A stretch of 64,000 nucleotides of DNA from Massospora cicadina (taxonomy: Eukaryota > Entomophthoromycota > Entomophthoromycetes > Entomophthorales > Entomophthoraceae): assembly GCA_022478985.1 (NCBI GenBank), contig JAKSZP010013305.1, forward strand, positions 62,001 to 126,000, read 5' to 3'. The position numbers and the translations under genes are program-made. The stretch's first letter is position 1; every line of letters begins with the position of its first letter. The notes beneath the pieces were generated by a model. That model was not told where the DNA came from. It did not search any database and was given only the letters and a program-made list of their open reading frames with translations. Shown one piece after another: positions 22,761 through 34,028 of this stretch.

Positions 22761-23521
22761 TAAACTTTGGGCAATGGGCTTGATATGAATTTGGCTGATC
22801 AGGCTGTATCTAAGTTAGTTGCAAAATAGGTCTAAGGACAATTTGCCAGATCATTTAAGATTATTCCTGATGGCAGTTGCACATGAGTTACTTTTTTTCC
22901 AGTGAGCTTTTAGGCAGCAGTCCCCAACTGGTACCACTATTACTCCTTTTTCCAACTTCCCACTCCTTAAACTCAAGTAAAATTTTCAAAAAAATTTCAA
23001 AATTTGGCCTTAAGTATTTTATTTAATATAAAAGGTGTGATGATCCCCAGTCTAAGCACCAACTGACTGGTCTTCATGAGTGGCCTTCATATTTTTAACA
23101 CTTCAATTTGGACAGTTGTGCCTGTGACATTCTGTCTTGGGTTTTAGGTGGTAACTCACCTGGAGTTCCAGGCTGCTCTTTTCATTTTATATCAGCATGC
23201 TCCATGATAAGCACCTGCAAGCACCCACAAAATAGAATTTCACAAATAGTTTTTGATTCCTTCTGTGTTGATCTTTCAAGTGAAAAAACTACTTTCTCTT
23301 TATAATATCAGCTGATAACTAGCCTATGCTGAGGCTGGTAAATAGTTATTTGAGATGATCTTTTATGAAAGATGAAAGTTTGTTATATCTTATGAGATAC
23401 AATATAAGGAACATTGTAAATATCTTGGCTCTTGACTGTGGCATGTGAGCAATCTTTGGCTAACATTGAAATCTACTTAATAAAACAAATTCACTGACTT
23501 ACTCACTAACTGATGACTGAC
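22761..23521. other. No gene seen
   Basis: AT-rich sequence with only short open frames and no recognisable domain or repeat boundary. Confidence 0.4.
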
Positions 23522-24957
23522 TGTATTTCCTGGGGGAAAGTCCCCTGGGCGTTGATTGAGCCGTTTTCCCATTCCCAAGTAAGAATGTACCGAAGAGGGT
23601 GGCTGTACCCCTCATTACTCAGGGCAATCTCGCCCACATGGTAGATGAGCGCTGTGTAACAGCTCTTCCACTTTGGATCCCTCCCCCGGTGCCCATGCTA
23701 ACCTCAGCAGAACTGTTACAGTTAATCAGTGAAATCTATGATGAGATCGCCAAAATGAAATTGATCTGTATAAAATCGAGTGGTAATCAACCCAATGTCT
23801 AGATTAAAATGGTCAAAAAGGGATGAAAACTGATTTATTGATCAGAATTGCTGACAGTTTTAATTCAGTTAACACTTTGATCATAAAAATCACCCCCTCC
23901 CAAAATTCGTAGGGGATCATCCCTGATGAGCAGGTAATAGCATCAGGCACCATCAATGAGGGTTCAAATTTCCCTTATGGTAAATCAGTCGTTGCAGCCA
24001 ACACAACGCTTTCGACCAAACAAACAGCCCAGTGGCCCAGCACGGGTGGGTTGGTATCCCAAACCTGTTCCCAACCAATTGGGACTGCCCCTATGTGGGG
24101 TGGCCTTGGGGGGATTCCCGCTGCTTGTCAGGCCAAATGCCATTGTGCCAACTGTTGGAAATGTAGCTGAGCCTCAGTTCAATCATTTGAGGTCAGACTG
24201 ACAGCAACTCAGCCTGCCACTGAATCCTCATGATGTTGGTTCCCAGTGAACTTATCCACTTCATTCCTGAACAATTTGCCAGTTAGGTCAAAATTGAGGG
24301 TCTCAATCCTGGCTTGTTCCTGCATCAATTGACTACTATTTAATCAGTTGCATCACACTGAGAAAATTATTGGTTGATTTTCTTCCTTTTCCTTTTCAAT
24401 AAAATTTTGCCTCAAAAAAACCAATCAATTTTGATTTTCTTGATTACCTTCTGGCCATATTCCCGATGGTTTTCCCTGGTGGCCCATCGGTCCATACACT
24501 GGATGGGCTCTATCAGTACTCATGGTCACTATGGCCCCCACTGTCATAGATTGGATTCAGCGAGCTAGATACTTCTGGCAATTTAAGCCTGTTGTTATGA
24601 ACTTTCGTCAACAATATACTGGGATCTTGTGGCCTTGTGTCCACCATCTTCAAGCAAGTATCTGCCCCCTTGTCTCCCCAGTCGCATCAGTCCCATATAC
24701 CAGGGAACTTGTTGAGACCATATCAGTGGTTCCACCCCCTGCAGCAAGACCTCCAGGGTCTGGGGCGGCCTTGATTTGGTTTGTTCTTGGGATTATATTT
24801 ACTATTGTCTTACACCAACGATTCATTGTTTCCCAATGCCTAGCTCCATACAACGTCATTCAGTCATCAATGCCTCTGGAATTCTGGCTTGCTTTTTGGG
24901 TGCTTACGCATCCCAACTGGCAGGCTGGTCTAAACTCCTTCTGCCGTTTCCATGACA
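23522..24957 (+). repeat. 5' LTR of G
   Basis: It starts TGTATTTCCTGGGGG and ends TTTCCATGACA and aligns along its length with 35155-36591. It contains a copy of ORF-L (23599-23802) in presumed U3, a CAATAAAATTTT box near 24394, and the beginning of gag at 24466. Confidence 0.9.
23599..23802 (+). pseudogene. ORF-L copy in the 5' LTR of G
   Basis: Encodes MAVPLITQGNLAHMVDERC, then VTALPLWIPPPVPML and EIAKMKLICIKSSGNQPN, matching the 3' copy at 35210-35440. It lies in U3, so it would not be in the genomic transcript at this end; only the 3' copy would be. Confidence 0.6.
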
Positions 24958-25970
24958 TAATTGACCAACCATTGTTTCCAGCCACTTCCGCCCTGCTCTT
25001 CGAGGTGGGCGCTGCAGTGGTTACCCTTTACCAAATAAATGTGCAATCATTAGCCTGCTTTTTGTTGTTTGTTTGGTCACTTGCTGATTTTGGGATTAGT
25101 ATCAGCTCTACCTTGGTGAAATATCTTCAGACCAACCAGGCTGCACGTATTGCTACTCCTCCCCTCCCAATAGCTCAGAAGGAAGCACATGTGTTCCTTC
25201 CCATGAGATAGCCAAACAGGTTATTGACTCCCTTGCTGAGGTGCAAATGCGTTCAGCAATTTTGCTTAATAATGCCTCCACATTATCTCATGCCCAACAA
25301 GGGGTCGCATTATTGGACGCTGTGGAAGGGGACGCCCGCCGTTGGGTTAGAGGCCTTCTGCGTTCTTCCTCACAAGCAGGAGACCCCACTCCACTGATGG
25401 CTATCGTATTGGCTGCCTTGAAAACCCCTGTGTCACGCTTGGACCACCTATTCAAATTGATCTATGCTATGGCTGAAGCCCCTAGCTTAGCTTCTTTGAT
25501 CTCTACCTTCCGTGAACTGGTTCCCACGCTGGGCCTCTCTAATGATATGCTCCAGAAAGTCTTTAGATCAGGCTTGGGCTCAGTTTCTGATCATCATGAG
25601 GCTTGGTCCATCATACAAGAAACAGTAGATCAAAGTTGTGCCACTGCGACTACTATCAATGCCTTCCCCCGCCACGCTTCTCATTATCTGAAGGGAAATT
25701 TTATGATAGGATTACCCAACAAAGATGTGGATGAAGTTTCTACCTTTAAACCAGAGATGGACACAGTTGCCGATCCTGTCACAACTCCTGTGTCCGAGTT
25801 GGCTGACTCTGATTCACCTGTAAATGAATCTGTAAAGTCCAGATGGTGGAAGTCAGCTCCCCCACCCTCGTACTCCAATTTTTGCTCCAGCAAAGCCCCT
25901 GACCTTTCCCCCAATTTGTCAGTTGTTTCTTCAGTTGCAACAGAAACGGCTGAATCTTCCAATAAACAAA
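24466..25970 (+). pseudogene. G gag with multi-segment hydrophobic N-terminus crossing the LTR edge
   Basis: ATG 24466 (MAFPWW in the 3' LTR copy at 36100; one base is deleted just after it here) leads into the frame 24522-25211. Hydrophobic stretches in that frame: residues 82-98 (AALIWFVLGIIFTIVL), 119-129 (LEFWLAFWVL), 157-170 and 176-194 (SLACFLLFVWSLADFGI). The LTR ends near residue 145. After a frame change at about 25200 a capsid-like part follows (HEIAKQVIDSLAEVQMRSA, EGDARRWVRGLL), then a Ser/Pro-rich stretch to the protease. The membrane role is inferred from hydrophobicity only. Confidence 0.65.
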
Positions 25971-26260
25971 AACTTCGCTTATTCTTATTGCCTATGAAGA
26001 TTAGTGTCAGTTCTCACCATGTCTTATTTGAGGCCCTGGTGGATACTGGGGCCATGGGTAACTTCATGATTGTCAAGTTGGCCCAACAATTAGAACTGGA
26101 CATGGACGCGGGTTCCTCAGTGATGGTGGCTTATTCCGCCTCCCAAACCTCATATGTCATCCATCGCCAGTACCTTTTTTGATACACCAGTTTAGCTTCT
26201 GTGATTGTTTTTCTGCTATGCTGAACTTGGTGTTTCCGGTGATCTTAGGAGTGGGATTGT
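25970..26260 (+). pseudogene. G aspartic protease
   Basis: HHVLFEALVDTGAMGNFMIV holds the Asp-Thr-Gly active site, followed by KLAQQLELDMDAG and SYVIHRQYLF. It is in one frame with the capsid part from 25241, ending at TGA 26180-26182; homologous sequence (FSAMLNLVFPVILGVGLW) continues in another frame to 26265. It would cleave Gag-Pol. Confidence 0.8.
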
Positions 26261-26499
26261 GGCGCTGACAACATGTCAAGATTCACTTGTAGTCTAATAT
26301 GTTGTTGTTTGCCAATGATCAACTGGAGGGTGAATTCCCTCTGATTGACACTCTTAAGAAAACACAAGGCCGCAGTTCTATTACTTCTCTCGTCACTCCT
26401 GTGGGCATACCGGCCAATTTTTTTGAAAGCTTAAAGCACTATTGAAGTATCTTTGACTCTGAAAAAATCAGATTGTCTGCATCCCCACACTAGGTTCAA

Positions 26500-27300
26500 C
26501 TGTGGATTTTGAATGACCGTGGAGTTGATGAATATCAACTGTCCTTTGTATCCCCATAAAGCGGAGGAAGAGATTGTGCTCAAAACTTTGTTGGACGATA
26601 TGCTGAAAAAAGGGTGGCTGTTCAAGGAGGCCTCGCCAGTCGCATCCCCCATTGTCTTTGCCAAAAAAGCGGATGGTTCCCTCCATCCCTGCATGGATTA
26701 CGGCCATATAAACAAAGTAACAGTTTCTGATCCCTACCCCCTGCTTCTGGAGCAGATGATCAGCTAGGCAATTACCAAATCCCGTGTGTTCTCTAAGCTG
26801 GATCTAGTGAACCCTTTTAACCAGATTCAGATTATAAAAGGGCAAGCATAATTAACAGTGATCTGGACGAAATGAGATATTTTCTTTTTTTGCGTGATGC
26901 CCTTTGGGTTAAAGAATGTGCCCGCTATGTTTCAACAAATGATTGATAGTGTACTGGGCGATCTCCAGTTCACTTTCGCGGTCACATATATCAAAGACAT
27001 TCTGGTTCACTCCCCAACTCCTGAACAACACGCTATTGACTTGGAAGCAGTCATAGCTGCTTTTCACAAGGCGGGCTTGTTTGTCAAGTCTTCCAAATGT
27101 GAGTTCTATAAAGAGGAGGTTACCTTCCTCAGGAAACTCATCCTTAAAGATAGTTATGCAATCCCTCCCAATAAGTTGGACGCTATCCGATAATGGCCAA
27201 CCTCAACTACCCAGAAACAACTACAGAGTTTCTTGGGAACCATCATTTTCTTAAAAAATTCAACCAGGCTCTTTCCCAGCTTGCTGCCCTGCTACACCCC
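26500..27300 (+). pseudogene. G reverse transcriptase
   Basis: Frames 26513-26767 and 26894-27193 give NINCPLYPHKAEEEIVLKTL, FAKKADGSLHPCMDYGHIN and MMPFGLKNVPAMFQQMIDS. The active-site box is TYIKDILVHS, where the family has YIDDILV: the first Asp of the DD pair is replaced by Lys. A TAG at 26765-26767 and shifts around 26850 and 27190 add further breaks. Confidence 0.85.
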
Positions 27301-27369
27301 CTTACAGGGAAAAACTTATCATTTTGCTGGTCGCCCAAATGCCAACAGGTGTTCAAATCAATTAAATAG

Positions 27370-28908
27370 GTGTTCATGTTCCCTCCCATTTTGAAACACA
27401 CCAATCCTGCCAAGCCATATATCGTTGCATGTGACGCCTCATTGGTAGCAGTGGGGGCAGTGTTGCTCCAAGAGCACGATGGCTTGGAACACCTGGTCAC
27501 CTATTTTTCCTGGAAGTTCACCTCTATGGAGCAGTCTTGGGCCATCTATGACAAGGAGTTGGCAGCTGTAGCATGGGCATTAACTCATTGGAGGTATCTG
27601 TTACAGGGTGCTCAACATGAGTTAACAGTCCACACGTATCACCAGGCTCTCTTTTACTTTCATAAACCCCAAAAATTGGCGCACTGGCGAGCCCAAACCT
27701 ATTGGGACCTGTGCAGTTTTAACTCAAAATACAAATATGTAAAAGGAGCGCACAATGTACTCCCGATTTCCTCAGCTGCAGCCCCGCCCACTGTTCCTCA
27801 GACCCAGAGGAATTGTACCTTGTTACCATTATTTCCGGCTGCCCAAATCCTGTCAATTGTCCCCCCTGTCAATTCTTCTGTCTCTCTGGCTCCCAATGCC
27901 CTGCTAGTTTCTCAGGTCTTAGCCAGTCAAATAGCCTGCCCTGAGGGCGTGGAGTTGGTTGAGCAGTTGTCTCATCAGAATCATAAACACTCCCTATATT
28001 CCTTAGAAGAGGGTCTCATTTATTTTTGGTCACGCATCTGAGTTCCCCCTCTATTCAGATCTGAGGTTTTTTGTACGCATCACGACCCCCCACAATTGGT
28101 CATCCAGACAATAAGAAATGCATTGACTTGATCAAGCGGACCTACAATTGGGTGGGCTTGACAAAAGAAGTTCCAGCCTGGATCACCAATTGCGTTACTT
28201 GTGCTAGGGCTAAGTTGGACCGCTCTGGTAGAAATGGCCTCTTACACCCCTTACAGCAGGTGGAGGGTCTATGGACATCAGTGTCCGTGAACTTTATCAT
28301 CAAACTCTCCTGTTATAATGGGTTCACAGTGGTGATGGTGGTGGTGGATCATTTCACTAGATTTTCCCTCTTTATTCCTTGTACTTCCACAATTACGTTA
28401 AAGAAATTGCCCGCCTTTTTGTACGCCACATGTTCTCGATGTTTGGTCTCCCACAGGAGATCATTAGTTACCATGGTTCACAGTTCATGGCACAGTTTTG
28501 GAGTGAACTCCTATCTATCCTAAAAATATCCCCTGTTGCTCCACAGCATATCATCCCCAGTCTGATGGACAGACCAAGCGTTTTAACCAAGTCCTTGAAC
28601 AGTACCTACGTTGCTATGCTGCGGCTGCACAGGACACCTGGGCTAACGACCTTCCCCTTGCTCAATTTGCTTATAACAATGGGACTCACATGTCCACAAG
28701 GGTTTTCCCCCTAGGAAGCAACGTTGGGTTATAATCCCTTGTTTTTGTTCAGACCTTGCTTGTGGCCCAAGGTTTAAGCTGCCGCAGATCATGCTGAACA
28801 TATTAGGTCAACTCAATCCTTAGTGCGGGAACACCTCACCAAAGCCATAAATGACTACAAGCAGTTCATAGATCGCAAGTGGCTCCCAGGTCACGATCTC
28901 ACAGTGGG
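27370..28908 (+). pseudogene. G RNase H and integrase (5' part)
   Basis: 27370-28041 carries RNase H: PYIVACDASLVAVGAVLLQE, WAIYDKELAAVAWALTHW. From 28071 come the integrase zinc region (HPDNKKCIDLIKRTYNWVG, CVTCARAKLDRSG) and core (VVMVVVDHFTRFSLFIPC, then FGLPQEIISYHGSQFMAQFW, where the usual SDRG reads SYHG). Frame 28823-28908 ends at the insertion point of H inside ...GHDLTVG; the remainder resumes at 34629. Confidence 0.85.
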
Positions 28909-29650
28909 TGTCAAGGTAAAGCCTGACATTAGAGGAATTCCTGAGATTTCAGATACAATTATTCATATCAAGGGAATTTGTGCTGAAGTTAGATCGATTA
29001 TTTGCATATCAAATCATGATTGCAATGAATTTGTTCAGTTAATCGCTTAAATTACCCTTATTTTAATAATATTAAGTTGATCTAACGCACCATAAACAAA
29101 TTTACAATGAGACTGAGACGATTCCCACTGCTTTCGAAATCACATGCAAGGCGCAATCCCACAAGCTCAAAAGAATTATAGTGCTCCATTCAAATAATCA
29201 ATTAAGCTTAGTAAAGTCCAGGAAGTTGGATGGGATATAAAACTAGACTATTCAGATGGTTAGTCTTTGCGGTCAATAAAATATTATTATATGCTAAACC
29301 CTTTAAGTGCATATTTTCATTATAACAGTTCCATATACCGTATAGTAAACAAGTTATACAGTCTAACCAAGTATTCCATAAAACCTATAACTATGGGTGC
29401 AGAAACACCTATACCTGAACAAATCCCTCTTCCATTACTTCAACGTCCAAACATAGCTGGTGTACTGGCTTTAACAGGAATGGGAGCGGTTGAAGCAATC
29501 CTTCCTTCTTTAGGGCTAAACCGCCCAATTGCCCCTGCCAATCTCTATATGGTACGCACTGCCCCTTTGTTATACTGGACCTTTATCTCAGGGCTATCAG
29601 GTTCACGGCTTGCTACCACAAACTGGTATAAAGTAGTACAGTACCTGACA
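28909..29650 (+). repeat. 5' LTR of H
   Basis: Starts TGTCAAGGTAAAGCCTGAC, ends GTACCTGACA. A TATA box (GGGATATAAAAC) near 29231 implies transcription from about 29260, leaving the gag ATG at 29393 inside the LTR. Confidence 0.92.
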
Positions 29651-30480
29651 ATTTGATCGCCAAGTTTTACAAAGTATATCCTGCTGCGTTTTTATTACTG
29701 GGAGCTTTATCACTTGCTTTATTGATGAAGGGTTACCAGACATTGGCACGGATGCTTTTCAAAATATAACAAGATGATACGACTTATAAAGAAGCAATAG
29801 GACCAAGTTAAGTTCAAACAGTGACTGTGGCTAACCATGCGCCCATGAACTATCCTATGGTTCCATTGCCTGAAAAATTAACATTAGCTGATGTGAAAGG
29901 AGGACTTACATTGTTGGGGCGCATTTTAAAGCATATCCTGAGAACTACCCAGATGATGCATGGAAGGTAATGGCGATGGGTTCACAGCTCTCTGGAGATG
30001 CTTTGGGTTGGTTTACCAAAGCTTTGGAAGAAAATGAGAATTTGTGCATAAATTACAAAGAGTTTAAAAGCCAGTTGCTGAATGCAGCAACTCCTGTTAG
30101 TACCAGATTACAGCTACGCATTGCCTTGATGAACCTTCGGCAGTAAGGTCAAACTGTTGAGAGATATAAGCAGAAGTTTCTGGAAATCTTCCAGAAGACT
30201 GAATTAGATGATAAAATTGGAGCACTTTACTTCAGACAAGGGTTAGAAAGTCATATTTCAGATTTGATAAGACACCACCCCAACACACTGCCTTTAAAAG
30301 GAATGCTTGAAATCACTGCAAAAATGGTTATGGGTAGAACTCCCATGTGGCAAGAGTCTTCTTCAAAAGCAAATTACCAACATGAGCCATGAAGAATATC
30401 AACGTCATCACAAGGAAGGATTGTGCTATTCTTGCCATAATCCTGGTCATTTAGCTTACCAATGTCCAAAGAAAGTAAAG
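29393..30480 (+). pseudogene. H gag: hydrophobic N-terminus from the LTR, capsid, CCHC knuckle
   Basis: ATG 29393 starts MGAETPIPEQIPLPLL. Hydrophobic segments follow (NIAGVLALTGMGAVEAILP, APLLYWTFISGL), and after a 1-bp shift near 29637 the frame passes the LTR end and reads YPAAFLLLGALSLALLMKG. It stays aligned, through two TAA codons, into PMNYPMVPLPEKLTLADV, then capsid after a shift near 29900 (AMGSQLSGDALGWFTKALEE, ERYKQKFLEIFQKTELDD). A CCHC knuckle, CYSCHNPGHLAYQC, lies near 30425-30465. Gag would coat element RNA; membrane association is inferred. Confidence 0.75.
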
Positions 30481-30992
30481 CTTCATCAGTTGCCTTTGCA
30501 ATAAAAAATGAAACTCAATATTACCCTGTTTTGCCTATACGTTTGATAATGGGAGATACTTTATTCCATACTGAGGCATTACTGGATAGTGGGGCCTCCA
30601 GGAACTTTATATCAGAGGAAATGGTAAAAAAGTTGGGAGTTCCAACTGGGACTAGAGCACTGACCATAACCCTGGGAAATGGGGAGCAGTCCATTGCCTA
30701 CTGTTGTGCACATCCTATAAGTCTATTAGTCGGTTCCCTGAAAATTGAGATTGAATTTTGGACTCTAAAGAGTAACCCCCAGCCTGTAATCCTTGGCTTT
30801 CCATGGTTAGGCCGGATGGAACTCCAACATGACTATGGCAGAAACACTGTCACAGTCAAAGTGAATGGAAAGAGAGAAGAATGGGCGTTGATTAAAGGTA
30901 TGTTTTCAGGGTTGTATGCTGCGGAATCTCCCAGGGTTCTATTGGAGGCATGTAAAGGAATGATTTCAGCATACCTTAAAGCATGGTCTTAA
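30462..30992 (+). pseudogene. H aspartic protease
   Basis: FHTEALLDSGASRNFISEEM gives the Asp-Ser-Gly active site, with flap-like LTITLGNGEQSIAYCCAHPI and PVILGFPWLGRMELQHDYG after it. The frame ends with a shift near 30985; the true frame continues GLKFSEEEAKIMPSH into RT. Confidence 0.9.
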
Positions 30993-32345
30993 GTTTAGCG
31001 AAGAAGAGGCAAAGATTATGCCATCCCATAGCCTTTTTGACCATTCAATAGACTTGGTAGAAGGGAAGCAGCCTACTCATGGACCAATATATAGCTGCAA
31101 CCAACGGGAACATGTGGCATTACGCGAGTACTTGGATACTATGTTGGGAAAAGGTTTCATTCAAGTTTCTTGGTCTCCATGTTCATCTCCACTTTTATTT
31201 TTAAGCAAGAAAGATGGAGGTTTGCAACCCTGCATAAATTATCAAAAGTTATATGATATCACCATAAAGAACAGATACCCTTTACCTGATGCTGACTACT
31301 TGAGCGATCAGTTTTCTGGGTCTACTATCTTTTCAAAGGTGGATCTGGTGGATGCATTTAACCAGATCAGTATTAAGGAAGGTGATGAATGGAAAAAGGC
31401 TTTCAAGACGCGGTTTGGGTTGTTTGAGTATCTTGTCATGCCGTTTGGCCTTTGCAACGCACCAAGTACATTTCAACAAATGATCAATACAGTTTTGGGT
31501 GGGTACATGGACCAGTTCTGCGTGGCTTACCTGGACGATATTTTGGTGTATAGCAAGTCTCAAGAGGAACACCTTCGACATCTACATTTGATCTTTAAGA
31601 AATTCCAGGAGTATAACCTTCATGTCAAGCTTTCAAAGTGTGAGTTTGCTCAGGAAAAAGTTGAATTTCTTGGTTATGTTGTGGGAAGGGTGGTTTACCT
31701 TGGCATCTAGCAAAGTAGATGCTATCACATATTGGCCTACACCTAATAGCCGGAAGGAAGTTCTCAGTTTCTTGGGTTTGGCAAACTTTTGTAGGGATTT
31801 TATCAAAGGCTTTTCTTCTATTGCATTACCCTTGACACGGCTCACATCAGATGATGTTCCATATAATTGGTCCCAAGCGGCAGAAAAATCTTTTGCTGAC
31901 TTAAAGTCTGCCTTTGTTTCTGCACCAGTGTTGTCCATGCCCAACTATGATAAGCCCTTCGTGGTTGAGACTGACGCTTCTGGATATGCACTTGGGGTTT
32001 TATTGTAGGAGGTGGATAATAGTAGGCTTCATCCTGTAGCCTAATATTCCAAAAAGTTTATCCCCGCTGAATGTAACTACCCTATCTATGACAAAGAGAT
32101 GCTGGCAATTGTTCAGACCCTTAAGCACTGGTGAAGGTACTTGTGTGGGGCAAAACGCCCTGTGAAGATCATGACTGACCATAAGAACCTGACATACTTT
32201 TTACTCCGCGCCAGCTAAATCAGCGGCAAGCTAGATGGGCCCTTACCCTTGCTTATTATGACCTGAAAATTGGATACAAGCCTGGGAACGTTAATGTGGT
32301 CCCAGATTCTCTAAGTCGTCGCCCTTATTTAATGCCTGCAGAAGG
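30990..32345 (+). pseudogene. H reverse transcriptase and RNase H
   Basis: 31018-31710 encodes RT: FLSKKDGGLQPCINYQKLYD, STIFSKVDLVDAFNQISIKE, MPFGLCNAPSTFQQMIN and the intact box VAYLDDILVYS. A shift near 31690 moves to frame 31622-32008 (LSFLGLANFCRDFIKGFS, FVVETDASGYALGVLL). RNase H goes on through TAG 32006-32008, a TAA near 32042, and a TGA at HW-stop-RYL (CGA expected), then a shift near 32200, to VVPDSLSRRP at 32310. Apart from these few lesions it is complete. Confidence 0.92.
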
Positions 32346-33690
32346 GGAGATCACAGAATATAACACACAGGTTTTACTAAAATCACGGAACCCAGTGGAT
32401 CAGCTCTCTCACATGATTTTGGTGGAATGGGAAGATAATATTTTGAAAGCCCAGAAAGAAGATGCGTTTTGTCAAGGTGTGAAGGCTGACCTGAGTCAGG
32501 ATTTGAATAGTGGATGGTACCTCAAGGAATACTCTCTGAAAGGACGTTTGATCTGTTGGAAGAAATGCCTTTATGTGCCTAAAGGGTCCCAACGAATGGA
32601 AATATTACGTGAATACCATGACTCAGGAATTGCTGGACATCCTGGACGAAATTAAGATGGTAACTCTCATCCAGAGAACTTACCGCTGGCCTGGGCTGGT
32701 TAAAGATGTTAGTAAGTACCTGGCTGGATGTGAGATTTGTGGGCGTACTAAGGCTAGGAGGGGCCATCCTGAAGCTCATTTGGAACCGTTGGAGTTTTCT
32801 CATAAGCCTTGGGAATCAGTTACCCTAGATTTCATCGTTGAGCTACCCCATTCTCAGGGGTATAATTCAGTTTTAGTGGTAGTTGACCATTTCACAAAAA
32901 AGGCTCACTTCATTCCTACGACCACCAATGTCACAGCCAAAAATACAGCCCAGCTATTTATAAAGAAGGTTTTTTTATATCACGGAATACCCAAGGAGGT
33001 TATCTCTGACAGAGGCCCACAGTTCACTTCTCGCTTTTGGAAGCAGGTTATGTCAGATCTTGGAATTAAGAGATGCCTGTCTACTGCATATCATCTTAAA
33101 ACAGATGGACAAAATGAGCGGGTCAATAAGGTGCTGGAGCAGTACTTGAGATGTTACGTGAATGCTGAGCAGGATAATTGGGTTGATCTGTTACCGCAGG
33201 CTCAGTTTTGTTACAACAACATGGACCATGCCTCCATTGGAATATCACCTTTTAAGGCTAACTATGGCTATGACGTGAGCTGGGAACCACTGCCAACTAC
33301 TGAAGCGAACAATCCATCAGGAAGAGAATTTCTGAAAGTTATTCATCAGACCCATGCATTATGTCAAGCAAATTTAACTTGAGCAGTGCAGACCTACAAG
33401 GATTTTGCAGATAAAAAAGAGTGCCTGGGAAGATGTTGGAAGTTGGGAGTGAAGTTTATTTGGATGCTCACAATGTTCCATTGGATGTACCATGCCGGAA
33501 ATTAGCCCATCGGCGTGTAGGACCATATAAGATAAAGGAGGTCATTGGGAAGGTTGCCTACCAAGTTGCTCTACCTGAAGAATGGAAAATTCATGATGTC
33601 TTTCATCGATCACTATTGTACAAGAAGGATGGTAGTTCATTACCTCATCAGAAATTTAAAAGCTCTGCCCCCCTCTGATTGATAGTCCAT
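32345..33690 (+). pseudogene. H integrase with GPY/F module
   Basis: Zinc region: DSGIAGHPGRN in frame 32296-32655, then after a shift KYLAGCEICGRTKARRGHPE. Core: VTLDFIVELPHSQGYN (first Asp), KEVISDRGPQFTSRFW (second Asp) and LKTDGQNERVNKVLEQYLR (Glu). The C-terminal module at 33421-33678 includes KLAHRRVGPYKIKEVIGK. TGA at 33380-33382 and a shift near 33680 are the main breaks. It would insert the cDNA into target DNA. Confidence 0.92.
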
Positions 33691-34028
33691 ATCCAGAGTA
33701 TGAGGTAGAGGCTATAATTGGAAGACGTAAGCATTGTGGGACAATGCAATTCCTGGTCAAGTGGGCTGGATATCCTGCAGAAGAGAGCACTTGGGAGCCT
33801 GAGGAGAACTTAAAGAATGTAGGCAATCTGTTAAAAAAATGGAAGAAGAAGGCCTCGCAGTTAGCTTCAGCCCTGGTGGGGGATGATGTCAGGGTAAAGC
33901 CTGACATTAGAGGAATTCCTGAGATTTCAGATACAATTCTTCATATCAAGAGGATTTGTGCTGAAGTTAGATCGATTATTTGCATATCAAATCATGATTG
34001 CAATGAATTTGTTCAGTTAATCGCTTAA
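33690..34028 (+). CDS. H chromodomain and Pol tail extending into the 3' LTR
   Basis: YEVEAIIGRRKHCGT, MQFLVKWAGYPAEESTWEPE and ENLKNVGNLLKKW form a full chromodomain, with aromatic residues in the expected places. Chromodomains steer such elements to methylated histone H3. The frame does not stop at the polypurine tract: it reads through GGTGGGGGATGA and about 47 codons into U3, stopping at 34026-34028. Confidence 0.9.
   Translation, partial: YPEYEVEAIIGRRKHCGTMQFLVKWAGYPAEESTWEPEENLKNVGNLLKKWKKKASQLASALVGDDVRVKPDIRGIPEISDTILHIKRICAEVRSIICISNHDCNEFVQLIA

Noticed and set aside
28909..29050. Apparent protein starting in G integrase and continuing into the H LTR
   Set aside because: It is an accidental fusion across the insertion point of H; the LTR part equals U3 that follows Pol in the 3' copy.
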